Of a stretch of DNA of 64,000 nt, positions 35,201 through 49,100 are shown piece after piece (within the stretch, counting starts at the first letter, position 1; every line of letters begins with the position of its first letter). The translations under genes were made by a program, and so were the position numbers. Below the pieces are notes generated by a model. The model did not search any database and was not told where the DNA came from. It was given only the letters and a program-made list of their open reading frames with translations. The stretch is from Macrosoma leucophasiata (taxonomy: Eukaryota; Arthropoda; Insecta; Lepidoptera; Hedylidae), in assembly GCA_036365455.1 (NCBI GenBank), contig JAWQUS010000016.1, forward strand, positions 11,679,001-11,743,000, in the 5' to 3' direction.

Positions 35201-38200
35201 TAGTGCTGAGCACTACCATTGGGCGGCAGATAGATAAGGTAATGGTGCCTACGCCCTTGACCTCCATCACTGGAGCTCTACCTCCTGTAAAAATGATAGT
35301 GCTGAACACTATCATCATTTCGCGGCAAGTAGAAGTAGTAGTAAGGTAATGCCATGGTGCTTACCACAGAATGTGGTTACCTACGCCCGCGAGGTCGGTT
35401 ACTATTTAACCGCTAGCGGCACTCTTTAATTAAACTTCCATAAAAAATCAATACTGTGTGATATTTTTATCAAATGTGATGAAAATCTCAATCTTTTTCA
35501 AAAAATTTAATTTATGTAGGTACTTTGTTTTGAAGTTATTTTATAAAATAGGTGAAAAATTGTCATTTGCCTTTCCCAAATATTTTAAAATTACAAACCC
35601 AGAAGAAGTCTGGTATTTAAAGTACCTAAAATAAAATTTTCCCTGTAATAACCCTCTGCACGCGAGTCCAATTCGCCCTTGACCGGTTCTTATTTAATCT
35701 GTATTTTTATTTCAGCACGTGTATTTTACCTGGAGCCGGTAGGGGTATTCTTTTCTTCATTACGCCACAGTGGGAGAAACTAATAGAACTAGACGTAAGT
35801 GTCCATACTTAATACATCACGAAAAAAATATTCAGGGATTAAGTAAATGCTAACTTATACTTGCATCACTTTTGCCGTACAAAAAAGAGCCTACGATCTG
35901 TTCTCAAATAAGTATAATATCAAATATATTAATTATAGGTACGCAAAGAATTTATAAAAATCGGTCAAGCCGTTTCGGAGGCGTTCGAAACGGCTTGACC
36001 GGCTAAACACCCTGAGACATTTTTTATATATTGGATTTGTATAATCACCAAAGATAAAAGATTAATCATCCATAGGTAGGTAATTAAATTTTTGATCACG
36101 GCTGCTTAGTTGATAAATTGATAAATTACCTAGAATATTTATCTTTGACTGATATTTTTTATCGTGATTTCAAAAAGTATTAGAAATGTTAGTAAATATC
36201 GTCATTGGAACTACTAGTCTGTGACTAATAGTTTTTGAGATAATATCACCATTCAAAAGTTGCAACCAACTTATACAAAATTGTACCTACCTGCTTGTGA
36301 TGTCAGATGTCACACGATTGTACTCAAACACCTACCTAGGTACCAGATCAATGACAAATTCAAGAAATCCTAAAATATCTTCGTTTACCTATTGCGTTTT
36401 TGAAAATAGTTTGCATAGTAAAAGTTGTTGGGATTTGTAGAAGCAATCTAATAGGTAGATACTGTAATTATTTTTAAACTTAATCTTTTATTTTCACTTT
36501 TTCTTTATAACTCTTTTACATTTTTTTTATTCCCCGTTTAAAGAGCTTGGTCAAAGACCATGACGCTCTAACCTCTTTTACATGATTGCACCGATTTTAA
36601 TATTTTTTTTTATGTTATGGAAGTGGCAAACAAGCATGCAGTTCACATTGATGTTAAGTGATGACTGCAACCTGTAGACAAAGACCAAGGTCAAAATGCA
36701 GATGCGTTATCACTCCTGAGGCTTAAGGTGTTATGCCTCTGTGCCGGAAATTACGGAGCCGTACATTACCACCTGACCGGGACACGATAGTGCTGAACAA
36801 CTACCATTTAGCGGCAAGTATATTAGGTAATGCGGTGGTGCCTACGCCTTTTTTTTATGCAATGGCAAACAAGCATGCATCACATTGATGTTAAGTGATG
36901 ACTGCAGCCTATAGACACCCACATGAAGACCAAGGTCAAAATGCAGATGCGTTACCACTCCTGAGGCCTAAGGTGTTATGCCTCTGTGCCGGAAATTACA
37001 GGGCCGCCTTCGAGCTCCGTCACTGGAGCTCTGCCACCAGTAATCTTTTTATGTTTGAACTTTTCATTTCCATTAAACTTTCGCACTATATCATAAAAAA
37101 ATAACAATTGTCAAATTCAAATACCCTAATGTGAATAGTAGATACGTGAACGACTGCAAGAAACTGGGTTCATCGAGTAGCGATTTTCTATGAATATATA
37201 TGCGATATCCTACCTATTTATTACTATGTAGGTACATAAGATACTTGTTAATATTATATCAAATTTACAGGTATGGTATGCAGCTGTTACGCAAGTGTTT
37301 TTCTCTCTATCGGTGTGTACTGGAGCCATCATTATGTTTTCATCCTACAACACGTTCAGACAGAATGTTTACAGGTAAAAAAGTACTCAGTAGATACTGA
37401 ATCATGACACAGGTATTGTTCAAAGGTTTGTTTCAAATACTTTTATGAGAGATAGAAACTACAATTAATTTATACCTTTTAATAAGTTCAAACCAGTATT
37501 CTAGTCAGTGCCGATAAACTAATCTTCGAACTAGAAAATCTTTATTCATAGTAGGTACCTATATATGTTGTATATAAATTGACTTAGGGAGCCGCCATGG
37601 TTCAGTTTTTATCTTGATATAGACCGCGAAAGATGTATTATTTTTCTCCTGTTTAATAAGACGACGAATGAAGAAAAACAGAATAGCGGTTCATATCGAG
37701 ATAAAAACTGAACCATGTATAGGGTAACTAACGAGGTGCGGTGCGTCCTTGCCACCGCATACCGTGCCACGCCAAGGTCGGTGCCGCACCGTATACATGG
37801 GACCGCTCCCTTACCCAAGTATTATTTTTACAGGGACGCCATGATTGTGACAACACTAGATACTTTCACAAGTTTGCTGTCTGGCATTACAATCTTTGGA
37901 ATTTTGGGCAATTTGGCTTACGTGCTTAATCAAGAAGTCGGTGAAGTGGTGGGCTCTGGTGGCACTGGATTGGCTTTTATTTCATATCCAGATGCTATCG
38001 CGAAAACTTTCCAACCACAGGTAAAATAGTTTTAGTTATTTCAGTAATTACCTATTTAAAAAAAATGTTACATGTGCATTAATGATTGGCAATGTCAAGT
38101 CGTGTTGTGCAATTGTGCATATTATTATTTAACAGGTTTAAAGCCATCAGCCTTGGTTTCTGGCCTTCAGGTTCACCCTTGCCTCACAAAATCACCCTGG

Positions 38201-41200
38201 TTTGCTGGCTCCATGATTTCTAGATCGAATATTGTGATTGCCTTAAGAATTCGCTCAGGTCACATCCCTCTTAACAAATTTGCATACTTAATGGGAAAGT
38301 CCTCTACTCCAAATTGTGTAGAATGTGATATTGTAGAAGACGTGTATCATGTTTTGGTGGAATGTGTCAGAAATGAGGTCGAAAGGACATTACTACGATT
38401 GGAAAATGGAATCGATCTAAGAGAATTTAGTAATTGTAATAGCATCCTAAGTTTTCCTCAATCCAGTGAAGCGAAAGCGATATACCACCTTGTTAAAGTA
38501 GCTATTAAGCGTAGATTGTAAGTGACTTTAGTAACAATGAGGGTGTCATGATCAATGTTTGATCAAACCCTCTCTAAATATAATAAAGATAAAAAAAAAA
38601 AAATAACATGTGCACCATCGTAGAAATGTCCTTGAAATCTCGTCGGTGCCTTATATTGGTGGTGATAAAGTATAATTTGCAATGGTTTTGGATCACCAGA
38701 AACTTCTTCGATGGTTGGTTCATAATTCATTACACATTTTATTTAGGCTTAGGAGTAATTAAGCAGATAGTTTGCAGTCAACTCAGTATCAGCAACATAG
38801 TATAAGCGTGAACATACAAATTCCCCGCCATAGACAGTAGTATGGATAGGATACCGAGTCAAATTACTGTACCTAACTACGTATTACCTATTACTACATG
38901 CGTACATTCTCGTGTGAGCTGTGAGCCAAATACCAAGCAACTACGTGCGAATAGAATAGACTACCTAACCTACGCGTTCTGTGAAAGCTTCATCTTCTTG
39001 CAGTGATGAAACCATGAAGCCACATATTTTAACTAAGGTGTAGAATTTATGAAATTACAACTTGTAGAGTTAGAAACAAGAAGATCGCATGAGAACTAAA
39101 TCTAATCCAGATCTTAAATGTTTAGGTAGGATTCTTTAGACAACTTACTACTTTAGGCAGCTTGTGCGTTTTTGCCATATTTGATTTAAACAAATATTTC
39201 GTTGTGCATGACGATCGGTGAAGATTGTCTTTGATCAGTGCCGAATAAGCCCAACAAATTGAGCAATTGCTTATGGCATCTTGGCTGTCTTGGGGAGCAC
39301 CAGAAACAATATGTTTGGTCATAGATATAAACTACCTATAATACTTACACCTACGAATAGAAGGACACTCACGCGTATTTAGCTTAGGGTCTCAAGTATT
39401 CTCAATTCGGCTCTGAATACGTAACTTAGTTTAAACGATTAAGAATCGTTTGTGGACCACAAATTCTAGATGTATTGCTAATTGCTCCCTATTAGTTGTT
39501 CTCGGTACTGTTCTTCCTGATGATGACGGTGCTGGGCGTGGGTTCGGCGGTGGCGTTGCTGTCCACCATCAACACGGTTGTCATGGACTCCTTTCCGAAC
39601 GTGCCCACAATCTACATGTCAGCCATCTGCTGCTCCAGCGGATTTCTTATTGGCCTTATATACGTCACACCTGTGAGTATCTTTATCATTTCATACATTT
39701 TCAACGACATTTTCAACTTCATAGCGTAAACACTGCAACCTGTAGACATCTATCTTAGAAATTAAAGAAAAATTTGTCGTTCCATGTTTTCTTTAATTGT
39801 TAAATTCACTCGCATGTGAAAAATAAAAATATTACATCTAGGTATCTTAGAAACCAGAGATCAAAACGTAGTTATGTTGCCAATCCTGAGGCTCGATTCA
39901 TTTTGCCTCTGTAACAGGGTCATACATTAACATACAGAAACAGAATAATGCTGAACACTACATTTTGGCGGCTAGCGGTGGTGCCTGTGCCTACGCCACT
40001 ACACTCTCAAAGTTCCGGCATTGGAACTCCACCACCAGTAAAAATAACTACATCCTTATAAGTAAACTATCGATTTCCAACGTCTTTTATAGCTAATCAT
40101 TGTACTTAAGAATTATGAATGAATTCGGAATATTAGTTGGTCCTCATCGTTGAATGAAAATTTTAATAATATTTCGGTTAAAACTCAAAACTCGACTGAA
40201 TACATGATGTAGGTGTACTTGTTTTTGGAAAGATAAATTGCGAAGAGTAATTCGTGTAGGTACCTAGACCAAAAATAAAAAAAACTTGTAAAAACTTAAA
40301 TCGTAAAGTTTAAGTCCCAATTCATTCATAATTCTTAATAGAGTAAGTATTTCTTTTTATTTCTTTTTTCGTGCCTAAATTCTTATCACAAGCTTTTAGT
40401 AACCTTATTTCTGAATGTGTAGTTTCAGATTTAAATAACAACCTCGGTAGCTCGTGTGGCATGATTTCAGTATCACAGATACCATTTGGTGCGCGTGCAA
40501 ATTAATGCTCCTATTCCCCGGGAAGGAAGGAATAAATAGTTGCATTCACATAACCCACGGTGCGTCAGATACATTTTGTCTTAGGTGGGGCATCACATAA
40601 CCATACAAAACCGACGATGCGGCAGTTACGTTCTTAAATATGTAGAAAGCCTATTGACATCACGTGATCGTGATATGCTTATATTACCAAGAGTAGCACC
40701 GGGAATCTTCTGAAAAATGGAAAAAATCCAATTGCGATTACGTATTCACGCCCCAAGGATTCAACCCAGGACCTTAGCATAGCAGTACTTAGTGACCTTC
40801 TTCTACTTGACTAATAAAGTAGTTTAAATTCGCTTATATATAATGTAATCTATTGTTTGACTATAGGCATACCTATCACATATTTTGGCGTGGTCAAAAT
40901 ATTCGCAACTAAAATAAATAGCTAGATAAGTAAAGATATCGCGACATGAGCGTTAGAGGTGCAGGTGGAATGTTTTACTACACCTCACTATATCGTTAAA
41001 ATAATGAATTACTCACGAATTCATCGAAATATTTTTAAGCACATATCTTTTTATGTCATCAAAATATCAAACATAAAACAACCGTGTCGTTCATACTGAT
41101 AATAAATGAATACACACCACTGCCCAAGTATCGATATTAACATAGGTGCATCAGAGATACTGATGGTAGGTAGTATTCCAAGGGCGTGGACACAATCACA

Positions 41201-43154
41201 TACTCGTACTATCTGATGCCAAATGTTTTTAATGTCATTTAAAGTGGCAAACAAGCACACTTATTGATAGTAAACGAATACAGTCCATAAAATCTACTGA
41301 AAAAGCACATATTTCAATGAAGATGGATAAGGTTGGGATGGGTACTTGGGTACCTTATGCCTCTGCATCAGAAATTCACAACCTTACCACCTGACATAAT
41401 AGCGCTGAACACTACCATTTAGTGGCAACTAGATATAGAAATCATGTAACCTATAGACATCTATCTATCTATTTGCCCATCTTACATACACATATATTTA
41501 CTCTTAGCAAAAATACAAGATCTCAGTAAAAGTAAACGTATAAGGTAAATAAATTATTTTTAAAAAACCGCCTTCAAATAATATAAAACTGAGTCGACAA
41601 AAAACATTAAAAAGCGAAAAATAAACTTGAATTAGATAACTTAATTAGATAATTTTATTTTAAGGAAAAGGCATCAACTTTCTGCAATTAAATAGATATA
41701 CCTTACATATGATATGGTCTATCCTTGCGAATAATAAAATAGGTTTTTTTTAGTTTGAGTATGTGGATGACCCCTTTGGTGAGATACGGCAAGGACAAAA
41801 ATATTCTATACTAAATACGAAAGAAAGGTATTCGTTTTCTATAGTACTATGTAGTATGTATCTAATGATAATTTCAGGGTGGCCAGTTCATTTTGGAATT
41901 GGTGGATTACTATGGCGGCACGTTCCTGATATTATTCTGCGCAATTGCTGAAATTGTTGGCGTGTTTTGGATATACGGTAATATCTTTAGTTTACTGATG
42001 AAATCTTTAGATAATAAATCATAAATCATTGATGCATTATTAATATAATACTCTGCTAATCTTAAAAGGAGACTCTTAATCTTGTGATACCTACTTAATG
42101 GAAAAGTGGGTACCTATATTAATCAATATGATTTAATTAAGTTCTTAATATTTCTGTAAAGAATACGAATTGCCCGACTAAGTTGCAGGAAAAAAATGCA
42201 CTTAATTAAAATGAATATAAAAAACCGGTCAAGTGCGTGTCTGGTCACGCGCAGTGTAGAGTTCCTTAGTTTTTAGATTTGAATAGTGTAATGAAAAGAA
42301 TACATGAATATTTTCTATGGAGTTGTTCGAAATTTTCGAGTAAAATTTATATAATAACCTCCTTATTCATAAACGTACATTAGATACGTTTTAGCTATAG
42401 AATGCTTTGTCTTTGTCAGTTGCATTGTCAAATGTGCAGGATAGAAAAATACAAAGAAGAGATTAGCAACACTTTAGCTAAAATACATTTATGAATAAGG
42501 GGGTAAGTATATAGCTACTATTGTCATAACGTTTGAATTTTTAACAACAACCGTTTAGTTGGTAGAGTGGGGGGACACTTGATTCTAACGAAAATTGGCA
42601 CTTTAAAGCTTAATAAATCACGAACAGTTAACTAATTCGAAAAATGACTCTACGACTTCTAAAAATGAACCTAACCTAACATTTTTGAAAGACCTATTCA
42701 ACGATATCCCACACTATAAAATAGAACACGAAAATTAAAAAAAATATCCGTGCGTTACATGTAGGGGAGGTTGCCAAAATATTGTTTTTTCATGTTTTAT
42801 TCTTCGTCGGCGTGACGTGATTAATTAAGATGTATTCTTGTGCCAAATTTTAAGTCTCTAGTTCATACTTAAAGGTTTTGCGCTAAACCGCGGACAGACA
42901 GACGGACATGGCGAAACTAGAAGTGTTCCTTGTTTACTACGGAACCCTAAAAATGTATTTGAACAAAAGGCAAATTAAGGTAACGGTAATATTTTCATCG
43001 ACTTTGAAAAAGGTACGAATATTACGAGCAAAAATACATCCTCTGAGAATTATATTGATCGTTTAATTTACCTTATTAAAATTTCATAAAAGCAACAAAT
43101 ATGGATATTAACAAATATATATTATATATTTGTTAATATCCATATTTATATATA

Positions 43155-43192
<38 letters not shown>

Positions 43193-46100
43193 ATTTAATA
43201 TTCAAATTAACAATAGTCTTATCATTTTGAGTAGAAAACTAACTTACTTGAAAAATAGTATTTTTTTTACTATTTTTCAAGTAAGTAGTTATACCTACAG
43301 TCTGTTGTAATAGGATATTTGACAAGGTATAGGTATATAAATTATTTAAATTTTTGTATGAAAGAAAGAAAGAAAAATATTTAAATGAGACAGACGAGTT
43401 CAAAAAATACAAAAATCATTGACCTGTATGTAGGTATCTACTAAAGTACTAGACAAGACACTCCCCTTGCATGGTTCCAGTTTCCAGATGACAGTTTGTC
43501 TCACTTTCCCATAGAAAAATGACAGATGACGTGAATACGTGCATGTATAACTGTCAAATCAAAAAATAGGTTCGGCTGCTTGTTCCGGTGTCTTCTCTTT
43601 AGGTATTATAACCTCATTACAAAAAATTGAGAAATAAAAATTAAGCAAAGTTTGGTTCAAAAATAACATCAATATTAGATTCTTTGTACAGATCCCAACA
43701 GCTTTTATTACACAAACTATATCCGAAACCGGTCAAGTACGTGTCGGGAGACGCGCAACGTAGGGTTCCGTTTTTCCAAGTAGGTAAGTACATTTAATAA
43801 ATTGAAAGACTATTAACTACTTGTAAAGTTGTCAAGTCTATTTATCTGTTATAGTTTTCCTTTTAAATTCGTTATTATGTACCTTCTATCACCGCGATTT
43901 TTTTCATAAGTCCAAATATCACTGTTTAGGTGGAATAAAACTAGTGAGGTGAAAACTTGACTCTTACTTATATTTGTAAATTAAAGCTAAACATTTCACA
44001 AACAAGTCTTAAAGCAATATTTTTTAAAGACCTATATGAAGATAGGGTGAGCGTGAAAAAAATTGCATCTCTACTTTATGTGTAGGGGAGGTACCCTGAG
44101 AAAATATTTATAAAAATGTTTTTGCACCACTTTTTCGGCGTGGCTAATATCTAATAATAATATGTAAGCCCTATTCAGACCTGCGCGTTATTCACTACCG
44201 ACGTGGGGTGATGCGGTTTAATATTATGAAGTTTCTCGACTATGTTCCGCTCTAGTCGCGGAATTTATACAAAATACCCGAGCGAAGCCCGCTCGGTAAT
44301 TCGGCTCCCCAGCGAATAACGCGCAGGTCCGAATATAGGCCTTATTCTTTGTTTTACCGATTTTGATTCCTTTTGTTTATTACAGGATTAGAAAACTTAT
44401 GCTTGGACATAGAATTTATGTTGGGCATAAAGACATCTGTGTACTGGCGTTTCTGTTGGGGCTTCATAACTCCTGCCATGATGATCACCGTGTTTATATA
44501 CGCACTGCAATCATTTGAAGCGCTCGTCTTTGGCGGTTACTACGTGTACCCCGTTGCAGGATACGGTAATATTTTTGAATTTTTTTTATTTAGCTATTTA
44601 CTTGATTAAGAAGTATGATTAGCCAATATTAAATTTTATAATTTATTTCATTATTTTAATAGCAAATTCGCAAGTAGGTAATAAGTAGGTATAGTCCAGT
44701 TCAACATGGTGAAAAATAATAACAATAATAATTTTACATGTATTGATACAATACACATATAGCCCTGAAACAAATATAAACAGGTCATGCAGATATTTGT
44801 CCCAGTGTGGGAATCGAACCTACGACCTCATGCAATCAAGCGGTTACCGAGGTAGTTTACTACTTAAAAAAAATATCCAGTATTAAAGTGCTATCTAAAT
44901 ACACAATCGATATTTTATCTCTTTGATTTATCATCATTACCAGCAAAATCATTTCATTATCTACTTAATTTAATGTTTAGTTAAGGAGATTCCATCCGAG
45001 ATTAAATTGGCGTGAACTAATTTTGAAAGTAACCTAATTATGTATGAACCTAAGTTTTATGTACCTACTAGCTGTGCCCCCGACTTCGTCCGCTTGAGAA
45101 TTTATGATTGTTCAGTATCTACCCGGACGAAGTCGTGGGCGCAGCTAGTATAAAAGTAGCCTAAGTTAGGTACTCCTTATTACATAAACTATCTGCCAGT
45201 GAAAGTCCCGTCGAAATCCGTTAAGCCGTTCCCGAGATTAGTACCGCAAAATAGACAGACAGACAGACAGGCAGACAGACAGACGGATAGACAGACAAAC
45301 AAAAAAAATGTTTTGGTATATGTACCGTGTATAAATACATATGCATTTAGTAAAAAGCAGTTATTTTAATAGTACAAACAGACACTCCAATTTTATTTAA
45401 TTGTATAGATTGTAAACTCCCTTAGTAGCCTAGTGGTAGCAGGCCACTTCTGCTACGCTAGGGTCCTGGATTCGAGTTCGATACCCGGGTCGGGGGCTAT
45501 ATATCAGAGATAACGCTATAAAATACTTTATCTCTGGTTCTATTGAGATTTTTGCCGTTTTCCGGTAATTTTCCAGTACCTCGTTGTTTGGTAATGTAGC
45601 CGGAGATGTCAGCAGGTTTGCCACCTGTTACATAGGCCAAAACGTAACTTGCGAATGGTGGGTGTTTGCATGTATACTTGAATGCATGCATTTACATACC
45701 TCTACCTACCCCTTCGGAGATTACATTCGTGAAGTTATAAAGTTACATTATTGTAAAAATAATCAAATCCGAATATGCAAGTTAACTTCAGTGATATTGG
45801 ACGTTGATGTCTTTTGTACACTGGGTGACTTATGGGACATAAATGAGACATTAAAACAGGATCATATACGGGTACTACGTCTGAACGGACCAAAAAGAAT
45901 GGACCGTAGTCCATTCGGCCGTAATCAAAAATCGTCTACGTCTCAACGGACTGGTCATAAAATATTGTTAACAAATGTATACATGGAGTACATTCGAGTG
46001 CAAAAGTTATAAATTGAAATACTTAAGTCTTAATTTTTTTCTTATATTTGTATTATTTTCTTTATAAAAACAATGCTCTACACTCTCTGCCTACCGTTAG

Positions 46101-49100
46101 GGACCTGGCGTGAAGATACATATATATACATATATAAAAATAATCAACCACTTAAACATATTGACAAAAAAACCCGGTCAAGTGCGTGTTGGGCCACGCG
46201 CAGTGTAGTGTTCCGTAATTTTTAGGTTTGATTAATGTAGATATTAAAGAAAAATTTGCTTCGGACAGGAATTGAACCTGCGACCTCAGGATAACCAGTC
46301 TAGCCGCTTTACCACTAAGCTACCGAAGTCCCACCGGCTGGACTGGTTATCCTGAGGTCGCAGGTTCAATTCCTGCCCGAAGTCAAATTGTTCTTTCCAT
46401 TTTTTTCTTTTATTTCGTAAGTTCACTTGTATGTGATATTGCGGAAAATAAATAGTACAATTGATTAATGTAATGAAAAAATATATAAATATTTTCTATG
46501 GAGTTGTTCAAAACTTTCGAGTATTATATTTGGTGGACTATTACTCGCAAACTTAGGTATGATAATTTTCCTTTTAATTTCGTTATATGTAGCTACTATT
46601 GCCGCAACGTTTGAATTTCTGACAACAACCGTTTAGTTGGTAGAGGAGGGGGGATACTTGACTCTAACGAAAATTGGCACTTTAAAACTTAATAAGTCAA
46701 GAACAGTTAACTAAATGATGTAAGCACACCCCAACATTTTTGAAAGACCTATTCAACGATATCCCACACTATAGAGAAAATTAAAAAAAATACCCTATAT
46801 AATTTTATTTTTCATGTTTTTATTATACTACTTTGACGGCGTGATTAAGGTGTACACTTGTGCCAAACTTCAAGTCTCTAGTAAAAAATGTTTTTGTGCT
46901 AAACCGCAGACGGACGGACAGACAGACAGACGGACATAGCGAAATTATAAGGATTCCTTGTTTACTCCGGAAACTTAAAAAACACTGTTTGCATATTAAT
47001 ATGAACCTTCTTATATACTGGGTCATTGTTGAGTTAGGTTAAAAATGTTAACGATTTTGTGAACTTAGATTACAACTATTCAATTAAATATTACTTTAAA
47101 TATGTAAATATTTTGTAGTGAAAATTTATAAACCATACGACTGTTACGCTTGCATGCGACTGTAAAGTACTTTTAAATTATTTTATGACCGGGCCGTTGG
47201 GACGTAGACGTTTTTTGATTACGGCCGAATAGACTACGGTCCATTCGTTTTGGTCCGTTCAGACGTAGTACCTCATATACAGCATATAAAACACTTGAAT
47301 TACATAAATTCTTAGAAATAAAACAGAAATCCTTAATTTGTCGTCATGTCACGTAACCTTTAGGCAGGCGACCGTAGCGGAAAGGTCAAGTTTTTGTGCA
47401 CACACAAACTTATACCGATAATATGTTGGGCGCGCTCGGCAGAATGTCCTTAATTTTGTAATTTTGCGGGACATTTCGGTCAAAAAGAACGAATCGAGTA
47501 CCTGTATTAATATGTCTGATGATTCACCAGTTACCTAATATGTACCCAACGACGACACAACGCACATAGCTGCGTTGTATCGCACGCACGTATACATAGG
47601 TATGTACCTATACTACCTACATGCTTTTTACGAACAATTTCTTGTAAACGCGGTGCTGTGTTCAGTATGGACTTTGATTATATACTTTGATTGCTTTAAG
47701 TTACAGATCAATCTTATACCTATTAGAATACACTAAGGAAACTTTAAAGGAAAAGTGCAACCAAAAGTTATTTAAGAAAGCTACTGCAAAATCAACGATG
47801 CTTTGTTTTGTTATTACTTTCAGTAGATAATTGCCGATATTTTTTTTTTGTGGAAAGTATGTATTCTAGATGGTTAGTTTCGATTTGTGTAATTATCACA
47901 ACTAATAAGATACTATCTGCGTATTAATTGATTATAGCAAATATTTTTTTAATACCTACAGTATTAAGTCAGTCGTCTGCGATATGTGATATCGGTACTA
48001 GTAGGTATGTCTAGAGCAGCAAACTAATTTTTCTTATAGACCCCTTTAAATTTTTTTCTGGTTGCCGTGGACCCCTTCCTTGCTACATTTATATCACATT
48101 CCCATATTTCCAACGCCTACGTAGACCCCCATCGAGTCCCATGGACCCCAGGGGGTCTATATGGGAATCACTGGTCTAGAGCGTTGTTGAAACAATTTTT
48201 CATCACATTGTAAAATTTTCAGTCATTTTGAGGACCCAGTTGGTCCAGTGGTAACAGCTGCTTAATCAAAGAGCAGCGGAAAAACCTGTGTACTTTTTTT
48301 TTTTTTAAATCTTTTCATTGTCATGTTTTTAATCAGTCGCGAAGAGTATACAAATGTCAGTCGTATTTCAAATTGGCGAGTTTTATTTTTCGTTATGAAG
48401 AACAGGTATGCGACGATCCCACCACCTTAGTGGAGGAGAATTCTTCTGTTGGTGGAGTCAGTCTACCGAATAATTTACGCATAATCAATGTCGAAAATAA
48501 AAATGAGAATGAATATAAGGATCCTTGTAATATTTATATTTTTTTGGCAATAACACATGGAAGGAAAAATTTTAACTTCGACAGGGATATTTTTTTTTCA
48601 TTTTCTTATAAGAATTTACGAATATAACCACTGTTGAAGTAAAAAACAACTACTGTATTATTGTGTTTCAGCTGCCGGCTACGCTATGCTGATTGTGGGC
48701 ATGTTGTTTGTTCCATTGTACATCGGCATTCAAATGCACAAGAGTCGAACTGGCAACTGTGTTGAGGTAACTACTATTCCAGATTCATTATTAAAGCCCC
48801 TAATCACTTATGTCACACCGCGGACACTCCGCCAAAATTCCATACAAACGCTTAATTTGGTTTCAATTACACAGACATCAATCAGTGACGTGTATTTACA
48901 CGCACACCTGTGTGCGTAGCACGTACAAATTACCAACCGTCGCCCATAAGAGGGGAAGGGGTTGAGTAATGCGGGCAAATCGGGCGGGACGTCGAAGTGT
49001 CCATTTTATACGTAGTATTCTTACACATTCTCTGCTTATGTCATGCGTCTCCCCGCTACGCTCTAAGCAGAGAATCGGACGCACAGGGGAGACCCTTAGG

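Larger units (their letters stand above)
45870..47272. mobile_element. Foldback DNA element with ~100-base inverted ends and exact 8-bp target duplication
   Basis: Left end from GGTACTACGTCTGAACGG to about 45965 is repeated in reverse at 47176-47272 with roughly 93% identity by eye. Exact 8-mers tcatatac flank it (45862-45869 and 47273-47280), as in hAT-like elements. The interior has no transposase and carries a family C element, itself holding a SINE B hairpin. SLC6 intron 12. Confidence 0.8.

Noticed and set aside
43148..43192. Replication origin or regulatory AT-rich element
   Set aside because: A plain (TA)n microsatellite beside AT palindromes; nothing supports a function.
45497..46012. 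Open frames on both strands around 45.5-46.0 kb
   Set aside because: They coincide with the SINE family E copy and the foldback element's inverted end.
46256..46396. Functional tRNA genes
   Set aside because: The cloverleaf-like units pair imperfectly in the anticodon arm, occur as an inverted pair within a target duplication, and recur elsewhere as SINEs.
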